From Brachionus manjavacas (Eukaryota; Rotifera; Eurotatoria; Ploima; Brachionidae), in the NCBI GenBank assembly GCA_019054805.1, contig JAHQIY010000019.1, forward strand, positions 30,001 to 94,000: a DNA stretch of 64,000 nt, read 5' to 3'. Below are positions 32,969 to 48,135 of this stretch, piece after piece (positions within the stretch are counted from its first letter, which is position 1; each line of letters begins with the position of its first letter). The translations under genes and the position numbers were made by a program. The notes beneath the pieces are model-generated. The model had not been told where the DNA came from. It did not search any database and saw nothing but the letters and a program-made list of their open reading frames with translations.

Positions 32969-33567
32969 ATGAATAATCTGTCAGTTAAGTAGTGCAATAA
33001 CTACTCCAGAGCGCACCTACAAAGAAGCCGGCCATCTGTCTTAGTTAATGGCAGTAAGGACTTTTCCGAAAGTCGTTCTTCAGTAAGACAATTTTCTCGG
33101 TCGTTGTCATCATCACGAAAATTCGATCTTAAAAAAAAAATTGAAGATCAAGTAAGTATTTTATTTTTTTAATTAAAATATAACTTTAATATTAAATTTT
33201 CCGAAAGAAAAGGGAAATATTAGGACTAATAAATGATGTTTCTGTCTTAAAAGAAAAAGACAGAATACATTTAGAAAAATAGAAGACCTAGTCGATTCGA
33301 ATAAAGAATTGGTTCAGCAAATTAAAGAGCTGAAAGAACTAATTCTTGAAACTGTAAGTTAAAACTTTTAAAATAGGAAATATTTTTAAAAAAAATTTAA
33401 AATTTAAGGGTCAGCAACAGAAATCAGCAACATCAGTTACTGCATCGCAGGAAGAAAGCCCAAAGAAGGTCTGTGAGCATTGTCAAAGACAATGGCCAGC
33501 AAGGTCGTTAAACCGGCCGAATTTTGAAAGGCGCAAAGCAGCGTGCCTGAAAAAATTACAGCAATAA
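32969..33567 (+). pseudogene. Decayed coiled-coil gene with C-terminal Cys/His motif
   Basis: Three exon-like pieces with good GT..AG borders: 32969-33151, 33208-33353 and 33409-33567. The frame from ATG 32969 meets TAG at codon 8, then stays open through a Ser/Arg-rich segment. Exon 2 is a coiled coil (DLVDSNKELVQQIKELKELI) with one base missing in an A run near 33281. Exon 3 ends with a putative zinc-binding set CEHCQRQW ... ERRKAAC. Organisation resembles the coiled-coil plus zinc-finger end of the giant gene at 15966, but sequence similarity is weak. Either a pseudogene or a gene damaged by assembly errors. Confidence 0.4.
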
Positions 33568-33621
33568 TATCAAAATTGAAACTTTTTTACTTAGTTAATT
33601 TTAATAAAAACTTAAAAAATT

Positions 33622-33810
33622 TTAAAAGTTTGATTTAATTTGTTTCCGATTGTCATTTGTTCGCCGCACCACTCTAAATATACCATCAACAGCCAACTCC
33701 ATTTCTTCACTAACACCACCACTCTTAATCTTCAATTTGTCAATTAGAGTGACATGCGGCATAGGACGCTTGAGCTGATTGGTGTCGACGCGCACAGCCC
33801 TAGTCTCCAT
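33622..33810 (-). CDS. Small ORF, 62 codons, unrecognised
   Basis: ATG start, moderately GC-rich, with a protein-like pattern (HVTLIDKLKIKSGGVSEEM, ELAVDGIFRVVRRTN). No family recognised. It overlaps the plus-strand AT-hook ORF by 32 bp, so at most one is likely to be real there. Confidence 0.3.
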   Translation of the reverse strand: METRAVRVDTNQLKRPMPHVTLIDKLKIKSGGVSEEMELAVDGIFRVVRRTNDNRKQIKSNF

Positions 33811-33928
33811 TTCATGCTCCTCTCAAACACAAGTGAACACAAGAGCTAAACGTCGGAGAGGTAGACCTCGCGAAAACCCAGTCAATACTCAAAGAAAACC
33901 TGCGAGCAAAAGATCTAAAAACAATTAA
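33779..33928 (+). CDS. AT-hook ORF fragment, 49 codons
   Basis: Open without an ATG, so at best a terminal exon (acceptor-like CACAG near 33796). It encodes a basic tail with an AT-hook core, RRRGRPRENP, and a Lys/Arg-rich end before TAA. AT-hooks bind the minor groove of AT-rich DNA. No partner exon was found. Confidence 0.3.
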   Translation: MVSTRTALVSISCSSQTQVNTRAKRRRGRPRENPVNTQRKPASKRSKNN

Positions 33929-34832
33929 TTTTTTTCTTTTTTTTTCCTATTTTATTTTTTTGAATTTTTTATTGTCATCAATAAAAATTAATATCATTTT
34001 CTTGTAATTCGTATCAATTAATTTTTTTTAATAGCATAAAAACAAGGAAATAAAAATAAAATTAGTATCATTTTTTTTAGTAGCAGAAAAATTAATTTAG
34101 TATCACGTTAAATACATGCCATTTTATATTTTTTATGAATTTTTCTATTCTATTACTTAACTTTTAATGCTGAGTTTCTTAAATATTAATTAAGGCGAAT
34201 TATTTTAAATAGTCGCTTCATTTTTTATTGATGGAAATATAAATAAAAAATATAAAACAACGATCCACTTAAACTATCCACCAGCCTCACATTTCAACTG
34301 TGTTGTAAAATCTCTTGCTGCAGTAATGTAAAATTAAGCATATCTGAACTTAAATAGAATGTTTTTTTTTAAACATAAAGAATATTTTTTTTTTACCTTT
34401 CTATTCTTTTCTATTTTTTACCTGTTTTGTCTATGAATAGAAGTGGTCATTATTTTCTCTAATAGAGATATCAAAAAAAAAGTTTCTTGCTTTAATTTTT
34501 AAAAATTGAACCTATAGAGAGAAAGGATTTTTACAGATATTATTGTGAGTAAATTTTTAGCTTAAAAATCACAAAAAATTCTTTATAAAAGTCAGAAAAA
34601 CCTAACATTAAGTTTTTTTTCTATCAAAACTGATCTATTTTTCTAATTTCCTAGATTGTAATTTATTATTTTCAAAATTTTTACTTGTTAAAATACTCTC
34701 ATTCGCTCAATTGAATATCCAATTTATTTTTCATTTTTTTGGTGATTGAAAAACAATAAATTTAAAGTTCTAAGAATTTTATTAAATCTTAAAAAAAAAT
34801 TGCGTTTGTTCAAAAGCTCATTATTTTTTTTC
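33929..34832. other. AT-rich spacer, nothing recognised
   Basis: No coding or structured feature that I can support between the subtelomere-like region and TECR; it includes the 3' flank of TECR. Confidence 0.5.
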
Positions 34833-35896
34833 TTATAGGAAAAAAGGAATTATAGCTCGTCTTGATCTTGGGTATTTTTCGAATTCTTTGCGATAATTTC
34901 TATGTTTACCCAGAGCCCAGACTATCATTTGATATGCACCGGCCAAAGTGAACAAAGCAGCTGGTAGCGATTGTGTCATTATGCTGAATGAAATCCAAGA
35001 ACCAATTTCGTAAGTATAATTTGGACATGAGACAAAATTAAACAATACAGAGAATGGATTAGAGGTTGGAAGAGGAATTCTTCTTACTTTACTTCCTGGT
35101 GGTCTTAAATCTCTAAATGCCAAGTGAATCGAAAAGTTACCTAACTCATTTAATAAAAAGCCAAATAATCCAATGTAAATTTGTAAAGAACCAAAAAGCG
35201 GTGGTGTGAACAAAGGATGATTGTTATAGTAGGCTACATATGCCGCAAAGCCCCAATAATAAAGGGAATTTTTGAAAATATTTCTAATAGGCATTGTTGC
35301 ATGAGAAAACCTATGGACAAAAACAGTTTCTAGTAAGCGTTTGGCATAATGAAATACCCAACAAGCACATGCCAAATGAGTTACATTTAGATATTTTGCA
35401 TTCGAATTGCTGTAAATAATACTTGGCCGAAGATAAAATATCAAATAGATGAATAATGGACCGGCATACTCAGTCAAAAACACTGTTGTCCAGCCGACTT
35501 GTGGACCTAAATCCTTGAAGTATAATCTGACATTGCCTGAATCAAAATCTTTTTTTAAATCAGCAACTTTTTCTTCGTCTTTCAACGCTTTTCCACCTTA
35601 TAAAAAATATTTAAATTAATAATTTTGAACAATTTTCCATGTCATAAATATTTAAATTGTATTAACTTGTGTCCGACTTGAGCATTTGTCGGTCCGGATA
35701 TAATTTTGACTCTTTGAATTAAAAAAAAATCAAAATAATTTATTATTTTAAACAAAATAAACTAATTATAAATTTGAAGCTAACTTTGCAAATGAATTGC
35801 TTTTTTCACATGACTGATTGAGTCCGAATTATTTACTTGAACATTGAACAATGGCTTCAATGATTTGGAATTCACAATTTCAACTGTTAAACTCAT
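34833..35896 (-). CDS. TECR: Trans-2,3-enoyl-CoA reductase
   Basis: Three exons on the minus strand: 35896-35785 (ATG at 35896), 35711-35667 and 35596-34833, giving 306 residues against about 308 in vertebrates. The N-terminal 80 residues form the ubiquitin-like part; the rest is the steroid 5-alpha-reductase C-terminal domain with several membrane spans. Family motifs: FLTEYAGPLFIYLIFY, ETVFVHRFSHATMP, FNFVSCPNYTYEI and the C-terminal KHRNYRKEFEKYP. TECR sits in the ER membrane and does the last, NADPH-dependent step of very-long-chain fatty acid elongation, and also acts on the sphingosine degradation pathway. Intron phases agree across both joins, so the model is well supported. Confidence 0.95.
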
Positions 35897-36068
35897 TCTT
35901 AGTTCAATTCAAAAATGTAAATTTAGAAAAAAAAAAAATGTTAGAAAATTATTTTGACCAATGTTACATGGTAATTATTAATTAAGTTTCTATTAATAAA
36001 TTAATTGAAATATAAAATATTTATTAACCAAATAATTCTTCAAATTGTTTATTTAATAAAAGAATACC

Positions 36069-38582
<2,514 letters not shown>

Positions 38583-39317
38583 TATATTTTTTTTTGGCGT
38601 GTATGTGTGATGTAAATTGGTTTACTCGAATAAAAGAAAAAAAAAGCTTTACATAAACTAAAGCAATATAAACGTTGCTTGTTGCTTATTTAAATTCATA
38701 AAAACAACAACTAAATGAGCATTTTCAACTCTACTTAAGTTTAGCATTGGTATTTTGAATTAGAATTTTTCGATTCAAATGATCGTTTTATACCTATTGA
38801 TTTTCAATAGATAAAAAATTAAAAGTATTTTTAAATTAGAATTTAAAAATGAAAAAAACAAGTAAAGCGCAAAAAAATTATTATTGTATTAATCTGTGCT
38901 AATGAAATAATTTTTAGATTTAAATAAAAATATTTGGAAAAATAAAAATGAAGCATAATTAATTTTTGCATTAATTAGTTTAAAAAAAAATAAATTATAT
39001 AAATATTTAGCTATGGAAGTAAAAATGACTTATTTTTTTTAATTTTACAATTTTTTTTTTAAATTTGAATCTTAACAGAATATCAAATTCTTATAATGTT
39101 TTTTAATTAAATTATCATTTGAATTATAATTTTTAACTCCATTGTTGAATATTTTAGTCAAAATTTAAAAAAGAACAATTCTTAAGACATAATTTATTAA
39201 TTAATTCGATAAATTAACAAGAATTTAATAAAAGACTTCAATAATTTATTTATTTTTACTTGTTGATTACTTTGAAAGGTGTAAGATAAATATAAAATGA
39301 TAAATCCAATTGTTTAT
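38583..39317. other. Spacer between OXCT-A start and STPG1 end
   Basis: AT-rich; should hold the OXCT-A promoter. I see no distinct TATA box or other motif that I would name. Confidence 0.4.
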
Positions 39318-41530
39318 TTAGACCCATTTTTTACCAATATTGTATAAAAATGATTGTTTGGTGAGTTTTTCTGGTGAATAATTTGCTGGTCCAGGTATAT
39401 TCGGATTGACTTGTCCATACCATCTACTGGTTGATGAGACAAAAGCTGCCGTGCTCATGTATCTTTTTTCGGGTTCTTTAAAATCTCGTACATCGTAAGC
39501 ACCAGGACCCGGTAAAGGCAATTGAGTAGGCATAGGCACTGCTGGAGCAGATATGGCCAAATAGTGTCGTCGTCTATTAATCAATTTATTACAAATAATT
39601 ATAAATGTATTTTTTGGTTGTTTTAAATTTTTATTTCTTTTCATTTTAAATTTTTTGTTGTGCTTTTAAATTATTATTTAACACTTTTCTTAAATAAATT
39701 TAGCACAAAAATAGCTATTTTATTTTGAAAAATAAATAAAATAATAAAATGGGTTTAGGCTTTGCGAAATCGAAAGCTTTACGAATAATACTAGACCTTA
39801 ATTATTTCGCTCAGATATCCCAATGTAAACAACATTAAACTACTGTACACTTCAATGGTCAGACCTCATTTAGAATTTGCCATAACCTCTTGGTGCCCTT
39901 ACCTGAAAAAAGATATCGATATCATAGAAAAGATTCAACGTAGAGCAACTAAGTTAGTTCCAAATTTAAAGCACCTTCCTTACTCAACACGCTTAAGTAA
40001 ATTCGGCCTGACGGACCTAACTACGAGAAGCTTGAGAGGAGATCTGATCTAGTTGTTCAAATTAAATAATAAAATTGAGTTAGTTGAGTTCAATAATGGT
40101 TTAACCTATGGTGAAAGTGGTCAAGTATAGGGCATTCAAAGACTCTACGTCGTGAACAGATAAAAAACTGTTCCTCGCGTTTCCATTTTTTCACAAATAG
40201 AATTGCAAACATATGGAACCAATTACCGGAAGATATAGTTAGCGCAAGAGCGTTGAACATTTTTAAGTCGAAATTAGATGCTTGGCTTGTGAAAAAAGAA
40301 GCGACTGCTATAGCTCATTAGAGCTCTGCTCGGGTATTTTTCCGAGTTGCAGTTCATATTACTACTACTACTACTAACTGATACAATTTACATAAGAAAT
40401 TTTGGTTCCTTTAAGCTAACAAAAAAACTTGTTAAGTTTTTTAGTATTTTTTGTCTGGTTTTTGATTTTGAAATTCAGAATGTCAAAAATTAAATTGAAA
40501 AAAAAGTAATATTTACGGAAACAATTGACGGTTAATGTCATCTAAATTTGGCTCATTAGGATCGTACTCACCAGGACCTGGAAAATTATTATGCGGCGTA
40601 AAGCCGCGTCTATTTGAGCTTGACTTAAAACAAGACACTATTACTTTTGGATTATCATGTTTGAGGCTATCATTAACATTGTATATGTTTGGCGCCGGTA
40701 TAGTTTTATCAATATGCATAAATTCTCTTTTAGTTTGGGATTTGAATGCAGAGTCTGCGTGAACATTATTGCTCTTGAATTTATGTTTTGATGATTTTGA
40801 AATGTCGTAAATATTAGGCGCTGGCTTATAATCAGGTTTGTCCACTTTTTGAGCTATTGGTTTATGAAATGTACTTGAAAACGAATTTGAAAAATCTTTG
40901 CGACTATTGATATTTACTTCGTAAGAACCAGCGCCCGGAGTCATCATCGGATTTAGTTTAATTTCGTCACGACTTGAGCTTGACGCAAATCCACCATAGC
41001 CTTTTAAGGAATCGGAAGTTTTTTTCAACTTTTTTCCAGTATCTTCGATTGTTATGTAAGAACCAGGACCAGGTGTTTCTGACTAAGATTTATTTTTTTA
41101 TTTTAGCTCAAAAGAAAAAAGAGGAGAAAAATCTATTTACAAAATTATACTGAAATCGCTTTGATGTTCGATGAAAGCCCTTGCTGTCACTATTGTCGGT
41201 GACCAGAGTGAAAAATCTTGATGGAATTGTTGGAACTGAACCATTTGAAAAAATATTCCCTTAAATTATATTTGAAAAAATAAAATTGTAAAGTACAATG
41301 AGTGATAATTAAGATAACTAGATTTTTTTAGTCAACCAAAAGTAATTATCAAGTACTAATAGATTACTTTCTGGTGGTTTGGGTTTAGAGGCTGAAAATA
41401 AATTTTGTAGTGAATATTTTAAATTTGAAAAAAATTCAATACCCTTGAACAGTTTTCCTTTTCGTTCTGGACTTCTTTTAAAGTCATTGGACAAAATTTC
41501 GATACTGTCCTTTAACACAGTAGCACTCAT
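39318..41530 (-). CDS. STPG1: STPG1-like protein (sperm-tail PG-rich repeats)
   Basis: Four exons: 41530-41368, 41259-41141, 41082-40517 and 39573-39318, with all phases agreeing, 367 residues. Sperm-tail PG-rich (STPGR) repeats: TPGPGSY, TPGAGSYEV, PAPNIYDI, PAPNIYNV, FPGPGEYDP, PGPGAYDV and PGPANYSPE. The C-terminus AAFVSSTSRW ... KQSFLYNIGKKW is characteristic of STPG1 (O(6)-methylguanine-induced apoptosis 2). The family is linked to cilia and sperm and to apoptosis signalling; STPGR proteins are often microtubule-associated. The last intron (39574-40516) is unusually large because a LINE fragment is inserted in it. I chose the ATG at 41530 because the exon joins in phase to the next. Confidence 0.85.
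39760..40380 (+). mobile_element. 5'-truncated LINE (CR1/L2-like) in STPG1 intron 3
   Basis: Encodes the thumb end of a non-LTR reverse transcriptase: MVRPHLEFAITSWCP, IEKIQRRATKLVP, LPYSTRLSKFGLTDL. It is then broken by an in-frame TAG at 40050 and by frameshifts; later pieces such as NRIANIWNQLP and ARALNIFKSKLDAWL are in other frames. The 3' end is a (TAC)n tail, as in CR1/L2-type elements. It lies antisense to STPG1. Dead copy. Confidence 0.75.
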
Positions 41531-42157
41531 TTGTTCTTGTTTGGAGAATTTTTTTTGTCAAAGTCTGATTTTGAAGTTTGCAAAATATTAAGCAAGCAGA
41601 CTAGTAATCATTGCCATAGTTACCTAATTTTAATAATTCGATTATTAAATATATTTATTTTGAGTACCTATGTGTTTGACTAAATTGTGTTCTCTTGATA
41701 CAAAGAGTGTATCCATTACTTGGTAGTGTTTCAAAAAAAATTTTTTTCATTTTGATGAGTTATTGGTTTGATTCAACTGATTAAATCCATTTTATTATTA
41801 TTTATGGATAGTTTTTTTAAAATGTTTTTATTTTAAGATAAATAAAACAATTTGAAAATCTATTTTGAATATTTATTTTTTTGTATGAATTAAATCTTTA
41901 AATAGCAAAAAACTACTCAATATTTTTTCAATCGTTCAAAAATTGATTAAGAATGCGGTTAAGGAAAAAAGTGGATTGAAAAAAATAAGAAAAAATTTCT
42001 TTTTAATCTAAATATTTTAAAATAAATTTTCTCTCACAGCAAACGAAAAGTGTCAAAAAAATGTTTTTTTTTGATTTTTTATGGTCTACTAAGCAAAGAA
42101 CAATGGAAATATTTATTAAAAAAAAAAAATATTCTAAACAAAATATTCTTAATTTAT
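41531..42157. other. Spacer, nothing recognised
   Basis: AT-rich sequence upstream of STPG1 and downstream of the repeat-protein gene. Confidence 0.4.
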
Positions 42158-42898
42158 CTAATTACTGATCTGTACTTGTTTTTTGTCATCTCCTGGTATA
42201 ATGGCTACATGTTTTGAGCATATGGTTGACACCTGTTTTGAACTGATTGTTGATATTTCTTTTTTTTGAACACATGCAATTTCAATTTTTTGGTTTTTTT
42301 CCACCACTTGTCTGGGACCTATCATTGCCATTTCTAAGCTATCCGACAACACTGCTATCTCTTTATGGTTATTGACATTAGCCATTTCTTTATTCGCATT
42401 AATATTCACAATTTCACTAGGCCCTTTTAAAGCTACTTGTTTAGAATCCGATACACATGACAATTCCTTTTTAGCACATTCAGTCAGTTCTTTAGAACCA
42501 ATTGCAGTCACTTCCTTATTTGGATCGATATTAGCCAACTCTTTGCAATCAATAGAAGTTAATTTTTTGTTTTGATTAACATTTTCCAATTCTCTGCATC
42601 CTCTTAAAGCTACTTTAGTAGAATCTGGAATGCAAGAGACTTCTTTCATTGTACATTCGACCAATTCTTTTGTACCAATTGTTGCTATTTGTTTATCTGG
42701 ATTAACACACGCCATTTGTGTTGAAGCTTTTAGAGCAACTTGTCTAGAATTGGTGGGACATTGAGTTATTTCTTTAGTTTCAACTGCATCCACTTCTTTG
42801 TTTAATTCCGTTTTTAAGCAAACTTTTTCACACAAACTGCAAAAATTAATTTTAATTTGTAATTTTGATTTAAAGCTCAAAATAGCTTACTTATCCAT
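42158..42898 (-). CDS. Repeat protein of unknown function, 228 aa
   Basis: Two exons: 42898-42891 (only ATGGATAA) and 42836-42158, joined by a 54-bp GTAAGC...TTGCAG intron; the frame is exact. The start is preferred because ATG AAATATGG context and the splice consensus are both good. The protein has about seven irregular modules of 25-35 residues rich in Lys, Glu and Cys, with recurring motifs (NKEVTAIGSKELTEC, VSDSKQVALKG, PNKE, SSKQVSTICSKHVAII). No signal peptide or membrane segment. I know no family with this pattern. It sits between STPG1 and OXCT-B, all on one strand but too far apart to suggest co-transcription. Confidence 0.6.
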
Positions 42899-44015
42899 AT
42901 TTGAACTATTTGAATAAACAAAATTCTCAATATTACGAATTCAATATCTCAAAATAAAGGATTTTATTTTTGATTAGTTTTTGTGAGAGAATAATTTATT
43001 AAATCTTGCTGGGTGAATTACTTGGAAGTTTAGAGTGGAGAAAATAAATTGGTTTTAATTTGAGCATAAATTTGAAAATTTTGTTAAGAAAATTCTATAG
43101 TACTACATTATCCAATTTGGCCAAGGTTTCATACTTTAAATATTGAACAATTAATTTTTAGTTTTTTAAAGTAAAGAAAAACTGTGGATTTATCTCCATG
43201 TTAATTTACAAATACTAGGATTAAAATATGCTCTTTCTAAATTGTGAAAAATGAACAGATGGACTAAAGTCAAAGTTTCAAAATCAGAATGACGAAAAGT
43301 CCATTCTCTTCATCAGGTTACAATAGGCCTCATCGCACCAAAGACTTACATCAAATAACTCATAATTAAATAAGTATTTACTGAAAGGCTAGCAAATTTT
43401 TCTTTTAGTTTAGGCTGTAGACTTTAATTAATTCAAAATAAACTTTTTATTTGTACTTCAGATATTCATAATTTTAATGAAAGCATAAGTAAAAATTAAA
43501 AAATAAATTAAAATTTTTTCTTCTAATTTTCTGAAAAAAATAAAAATCTAATCAAAAATAAGTAAATTAATCAAATTATTTCTCTTTGATGCAAAAACTT
43601 TTGTTGGATTCATAACAAATTCTGTTAATCTTTAGGGTTCAAATTAAGCCACGGTTTTCTTAATTTCATTCAATTTCTTTTTTGTACGCTAATTCACACA
43701 GATGCCTATATTTTATACTAAATCTTTGTAAAAAATTGAAAAAAATTAATTCATAAATTTTATTTAAATAAACCTCAACTATCCTAAACAATTTCTCTTC
43801 TTCTCTTTGTCCCTAAGGACAAAATTAAAAATAAATTTTAAATGGCATTAAAAAATTTAATCTAAATGTCACAAAAATATCTAATAAAAATTTTGGATGC
43901 TAAAAATTGAACAAAATTTTAAACAAAACAATACAATCTACACATAAAAGAATAATTTATTTAAATTTAATATTAAAATGCTATTATCATAAATGAAATC
44001 GTGCTAAAATTGAGC
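42899..44015. other. Spacer, nothing recognised
   Basis: AT-rich; the 5' flank of the repeat-protein gene and the 3' flank of OXCT-B. Confidence 0.4.
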
Positions 44016-46512
44016 TTATATTTGAGCCATAGGTTTTAAATTTTCACTTATTTTGAAGCTACAAGCTGTTGTTTTAGCGATGTCGCTAATGTCAACACCT
44101 TCGGCAATTTCAGTCAAAATCAATCCTTCATGTTTATCGCATTTAAACACACATTTTTCGGTAATAATCATGTCCACTACACGATATCCGGTCAAAGGTA
44201 ATTGGCATTGAGAAAGTATTTTGGGCTCACCTTTTTTTGAAGTGTGAGTCATTAGGACTATAACACGGTTGCCACCTCCAACCAGATCCATTGCACCACC
44301 CATACCTTTAACCAGTTTACCTGGTATCATCCAATTGGCCAAATCGCCATATTGAGATACTTGCATTCCACCTAACATGGTCAAGTCCAAATGATGACCT
44401 CGAATTATCGAAAATGACTCATCAGTAGACAAAAATGCACCTCCAGGCAAAATAGTCACAGTTTCTTTGCCAGGATTGATCAAATCAGCATCAACTTCCG
44501 AATCACTTGTTGGATACGGCCCCTAAATTAAATTAAAAATAAATAAAGACATTGAATAAAATTAGACTTAGATTAAGGGATTAATTAAATGAAAACATAG
44601 TAAAAATGAGAAATACTTTTAGCAAATATTTAAAAAAAATTAAAAAAAAAACAAAAAAATAAACTCTAAATTTTTTAAATATTTTAATAAATTAAATATT
44701 ATGTCTAAAAAGTTTGTAAGGTGTCGCAGCAAGAACTACTACTAAAAATTTTGATATGTCCAACAAACAATAATGAAATAAAAATAAGTTTTTTTTTTCA
44801 AAAATGTGCATACCTAATGCTGAACATATGAAAATTCTTCTGCTTAATATTTAATTAGAAAGAAAAATTCCATTTTTGATCATAAGATTCATTAGATGTT
44901 GTCAAAAAAAAAGAAAATAATAAAATAAAAATGAACTCACAAGACCAAGTATTCCATTTTCAGCATGAAGAAATACATGCATTGATTTGGGTATAAAATC
45001 AGCAACTAACATTGGTAAGCCAATGCCCAGATTGGCTAGATAAAATTTGCATAAAATCTAATCAATGATTGAAGATTTTGTGAAATTGAACACAAAAGAA
45101 CGGAACAAAATGATAAAAAATTGAATGACTTTTTTAAAGTTTAAAATTAGTTCCGTAGTTGCGACATGCTGCAACGAATTTGTCACACTCCAATCTATTC
45201 AAATCTAACTTCTGCTAAGCTTGCAGAGTTTAGCCGAGTTTAGCAGAGTTTAGTAATATTTGAAGCAACTTTGAATGGGTTTGTACCATGCCGCAATCAC
45301 GGAACAAATTCCTAACTTTAGAAAAAAATTTTTTTGATTTTCTCTGTTCTTTCTGTTGTATTTGTCATTTTCCTTTGTAGTGAATTTGTAATTGAATTTC
45401 ACAAAATCTGATCGAACACACCTGAAATTTTACTTACCATACATGCCGTCGTTGAACTCGAGTGCAGCTCGTCGAGCTATTCGTTCACGTGTTGGATCGA
45501 ATTTTTTCGTACCAGATCCTTTAACAACTTTTCTCTCAATGTATTTATCGTAGTAAGGCGGTTTGACTAAACGATTCACATAAATGCCTGGCAAGTGTAT
45601 AAAATTGGGGTCTAGTTCGCCCACTTCCACTATTTCCTCAACCTAATTAAAAGCAAAAACAAATATCTCTTTTTTTGAATTTCTGCAAGCAATAGAAGAA
45701 CAAATTACTTCGGCAATTGTCGTTCTAGCAGCTTTGGCCATTGACAAATTGAAATTGCACGCTGTCTTTCTGAAAATAACATTTCCTGCCTTGTCTGCTT
45801 TCCAGCCTTTAATCAAAGCAAAGTCTGCTTTAATTGCTTGTTCCAACACAAACGTATTATCGTCGAAAATCCTCGACTCTTTCGGAGGGCTTTTTATTTT
45901 AAGCGAACCATCCGAAGCAAATCTAATCGGCTCACCACCCAAATGTACCAAAGTGTTTACACCTGTTGGTGTGTAAAACGCAGGTATTCCAGCTCCACCA
46001 CATCTAATCTTTTCGACTAAAGTACCTTGTGGTACAAGCTCTACTTCGAGTTCACCAGACAAAAATTGTCGCTGAAACTCTTTATTTTCGCCTATAAACG
46101 AACAAACCATTTTTCGTATTTGTTTTGTTTCGAAAAGCATGTCTAGGCCACGATGATTCACGCCACCTTCATTACTAATAACAACCAAATCTTTTATCTG
46201 AGTTTTAGCTATTGCTTTTATTAGACTCTCAGGCACACCAACCAGACCAAAACCGCCAACTAAAATGTTCATTCCGGACTTAATGCCGTATATGGCTTTG
46301 TCAGGGTCATTGTAAATTTCGGTCAAAGTTTTTTTTTGTATGTGATTCTGATTGTTTGTTGACACTTGCCTTGTTTGAGCAGCAGAAATGCATGGATTCA
46401 ATGTTTGATTGAGCAAGAGCTTTCTTGATGTTAGAAAAATAGGTGTTCGGCTGAGAACAGTTCTCGTCACTTTTCTAATCATTGTAGACCTAATTAATTT
46501 ATAAAAGGACAT
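44016..46512 (-). CDS. Succinyl-CoA:3-ketoacid CoA-transferase, paralogue B
   Basis: Four exons: 46512-45709, 45642-45438, 45035-44941 and 44522-44016, 536 residues, all phases consistent. The start at 46512 ([14 protein letters not shown]) gives a basic, acid-free mitochondrial presequence; an in-frame ATG at 46551 has a poorer context. Motifs: [26 protein letters not shown], catalytic Glu in [19 protein letters not shown] and the C-terminal ISENLKPM. Looks catalytically complete. Same reaction as paralogue A (acetoacetate activation from succinyl-CoA). None of its three introns coincides with either intron of paralogue A. Intron 2 (45036-45437) contains a palindromic element. Sequence divergence from A is substantial, so this is not a fresh duplicate. 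Confidence 0.93.
45074..45408. mobile_element. Palindromic (foldback) element in OXCT-B intron 2
   Basis: Outer arms GATTTTGTGAAATTGAA (45074) and AATTTCACAAAATC (to 45408) face each other. Inner arms TTCCGTAGTTGCGACATG and CATGCCGCAATCACGGAA lie at 45151 and to about 45304. About 335 bp in all, no coding capacity, MITE-like. No clear target duplication is visible. Confidence 0.6.
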
Positions 46513-47984
46513 TTTGACTGGTTTGCGGATGAGTTCTAAAATAATAAGCAACGCAATTAATTCTGAAAATTGATTATGTAACAGAATTTTGTTTTTTGAA
46601 TGGGAAAAAAAAGAAGAAAATGTTTTAGACTTTTTATAGTTGAAAGAAGAAAATTATGCGCGCTTTCTCTCGAAATTCATAATTTCAATTCGTAACGATT
46701 ACGTATAGTTTGAGGCATATTTTGTGCAGCGTATGCTTAATACGTGATATATCAATGGGCGTTGGTTTACCTTGTAAATTTTAAAAATCTAAACCTATTT
46801 TATATTTTACGACTTTTCTTTTTAAATGAATTTAAAACATGATCGCTTTAAGAAATAATCTTATTTTGAGGCTAAATGAGCATTTTGATATTAATTGAAT
46901 AATATAAATAAAGAAGAATTAGTTAGGAAAATAATTAATCTTTGTCGTTTGATTTCTGACGATGAACTGAACTCCTCTTTCTATAATAATATTTTATACA
47001 AAGTACTTGGTGAACAAGTAACTTAAGTTTTTCTCTTTTTCTTTTTTTTTTATTCTTTTTTTAATTTCTAATAATTTTTATATTTTTTTTTTTTCTTCTT
47101 TTAAATCGTCCATGGGACGTAGTTTAATTTGTCAATAATAATAATAATAATAAATAATCTTATTTAATAGTTGTTTCCAATTTTGTATAAAAATTTTTTC
47201 AATTTTTTGAAATAAAACTCTTCTCAATTCAAAGACATTCATAATTTTAAAATTAAATAAAATTTATAAAAAAAATATTTTTTTTCATTTTTGTATTCTA
47301 TATCAAATAATAGTCAATAGAATTTATTATTCATTTGAAAACAAACCAAAACTTTTTCAATTTTAAATTTACTTATTCTCGTATTTTGCTAACTTTTAAT
47401 TTTTTAATTTTCAAGGTTAATCAGCAGGCACTAGTGCCACTTGTCATTGTAGACTATTTAACACTTCATTTATTTAATTAATTCAAATATATATAAAAAA
47501 CATTTTAAAAATTAAAAATTTCTTTGAAACTAAAAATTAAATTAATAATTTATAAAAGTGGTTTTACCAAAATTTACACGAATTTACCAATATTTTTGTA
47601 AATTTACGGGAATTATGGTAATTTTAGTTAAAATCGCAAAAGTGAAAAACAGTAATTTTACCAGAATGTACATTCTAAAAAAAATATAAAAAAATATTTA
47701 AATATTAAATTCCATTGAACATGTTGATTTTAATTTATTCCCAAATTTTAAAATTATAAAAAATTTCTAAGTTCATTTAATTTGATTAGATTTTGCTTCT
47801 TTTTTATTTTTTATGATATTTTTTATTTTTATAGCTTTTTTTATTCATTGGGCTTTAGACCTATATACGTCAAATTTAAAAGAAGCAACCTCCCCTAAAA
47901 GCAAGTAAAACGTTTATCATAAATAGTATCACTCGTCCGAGCACTTTTAATTTGGCTCAGCAACTATTTAGAGTTGCTTGGAGT
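46513..47984. other. Spacer, AT-rich, nothing recognised
   Basis: 5' flank of OXCT-B, followed by A/T-rich sequence with an (ATA)n run near 47140. Confidence 0.4.
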
Positions 47985-48135
47985 GTTTTTTCCAATCAAT
48001 CCTTCTACCCCAAGGATTTGTTTTAGGACCTCTTCTTTTTCTTATATTTGTAAATGATTTATTTTTTTAAATTTTCATATCAAAATGTTTGCAGATGATT
48101 TCATATCAACATTATGCATCTCTGCATCTTGAAGC
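47985..48135 (+). pseudogene. Reverse-transcriptase relic of a LINE
   Basis: Two recognisable reverse-transcriptase motifs in different frames: PQGFVLGPLLFLIFVNDL (about 48007-48062), then the catalytic FADD box as KMFADDFIS (about 48083-48110). No long frame is left. Probably of the same broad non-LTR class as the fragment in STPG1. Confidence 0.7.

Noticed and set aside
45838-46020. Plus-strand ORFs over OXCT-B exon 1
   Set aside because: Antisense shadows of a well-supported conserved exon.
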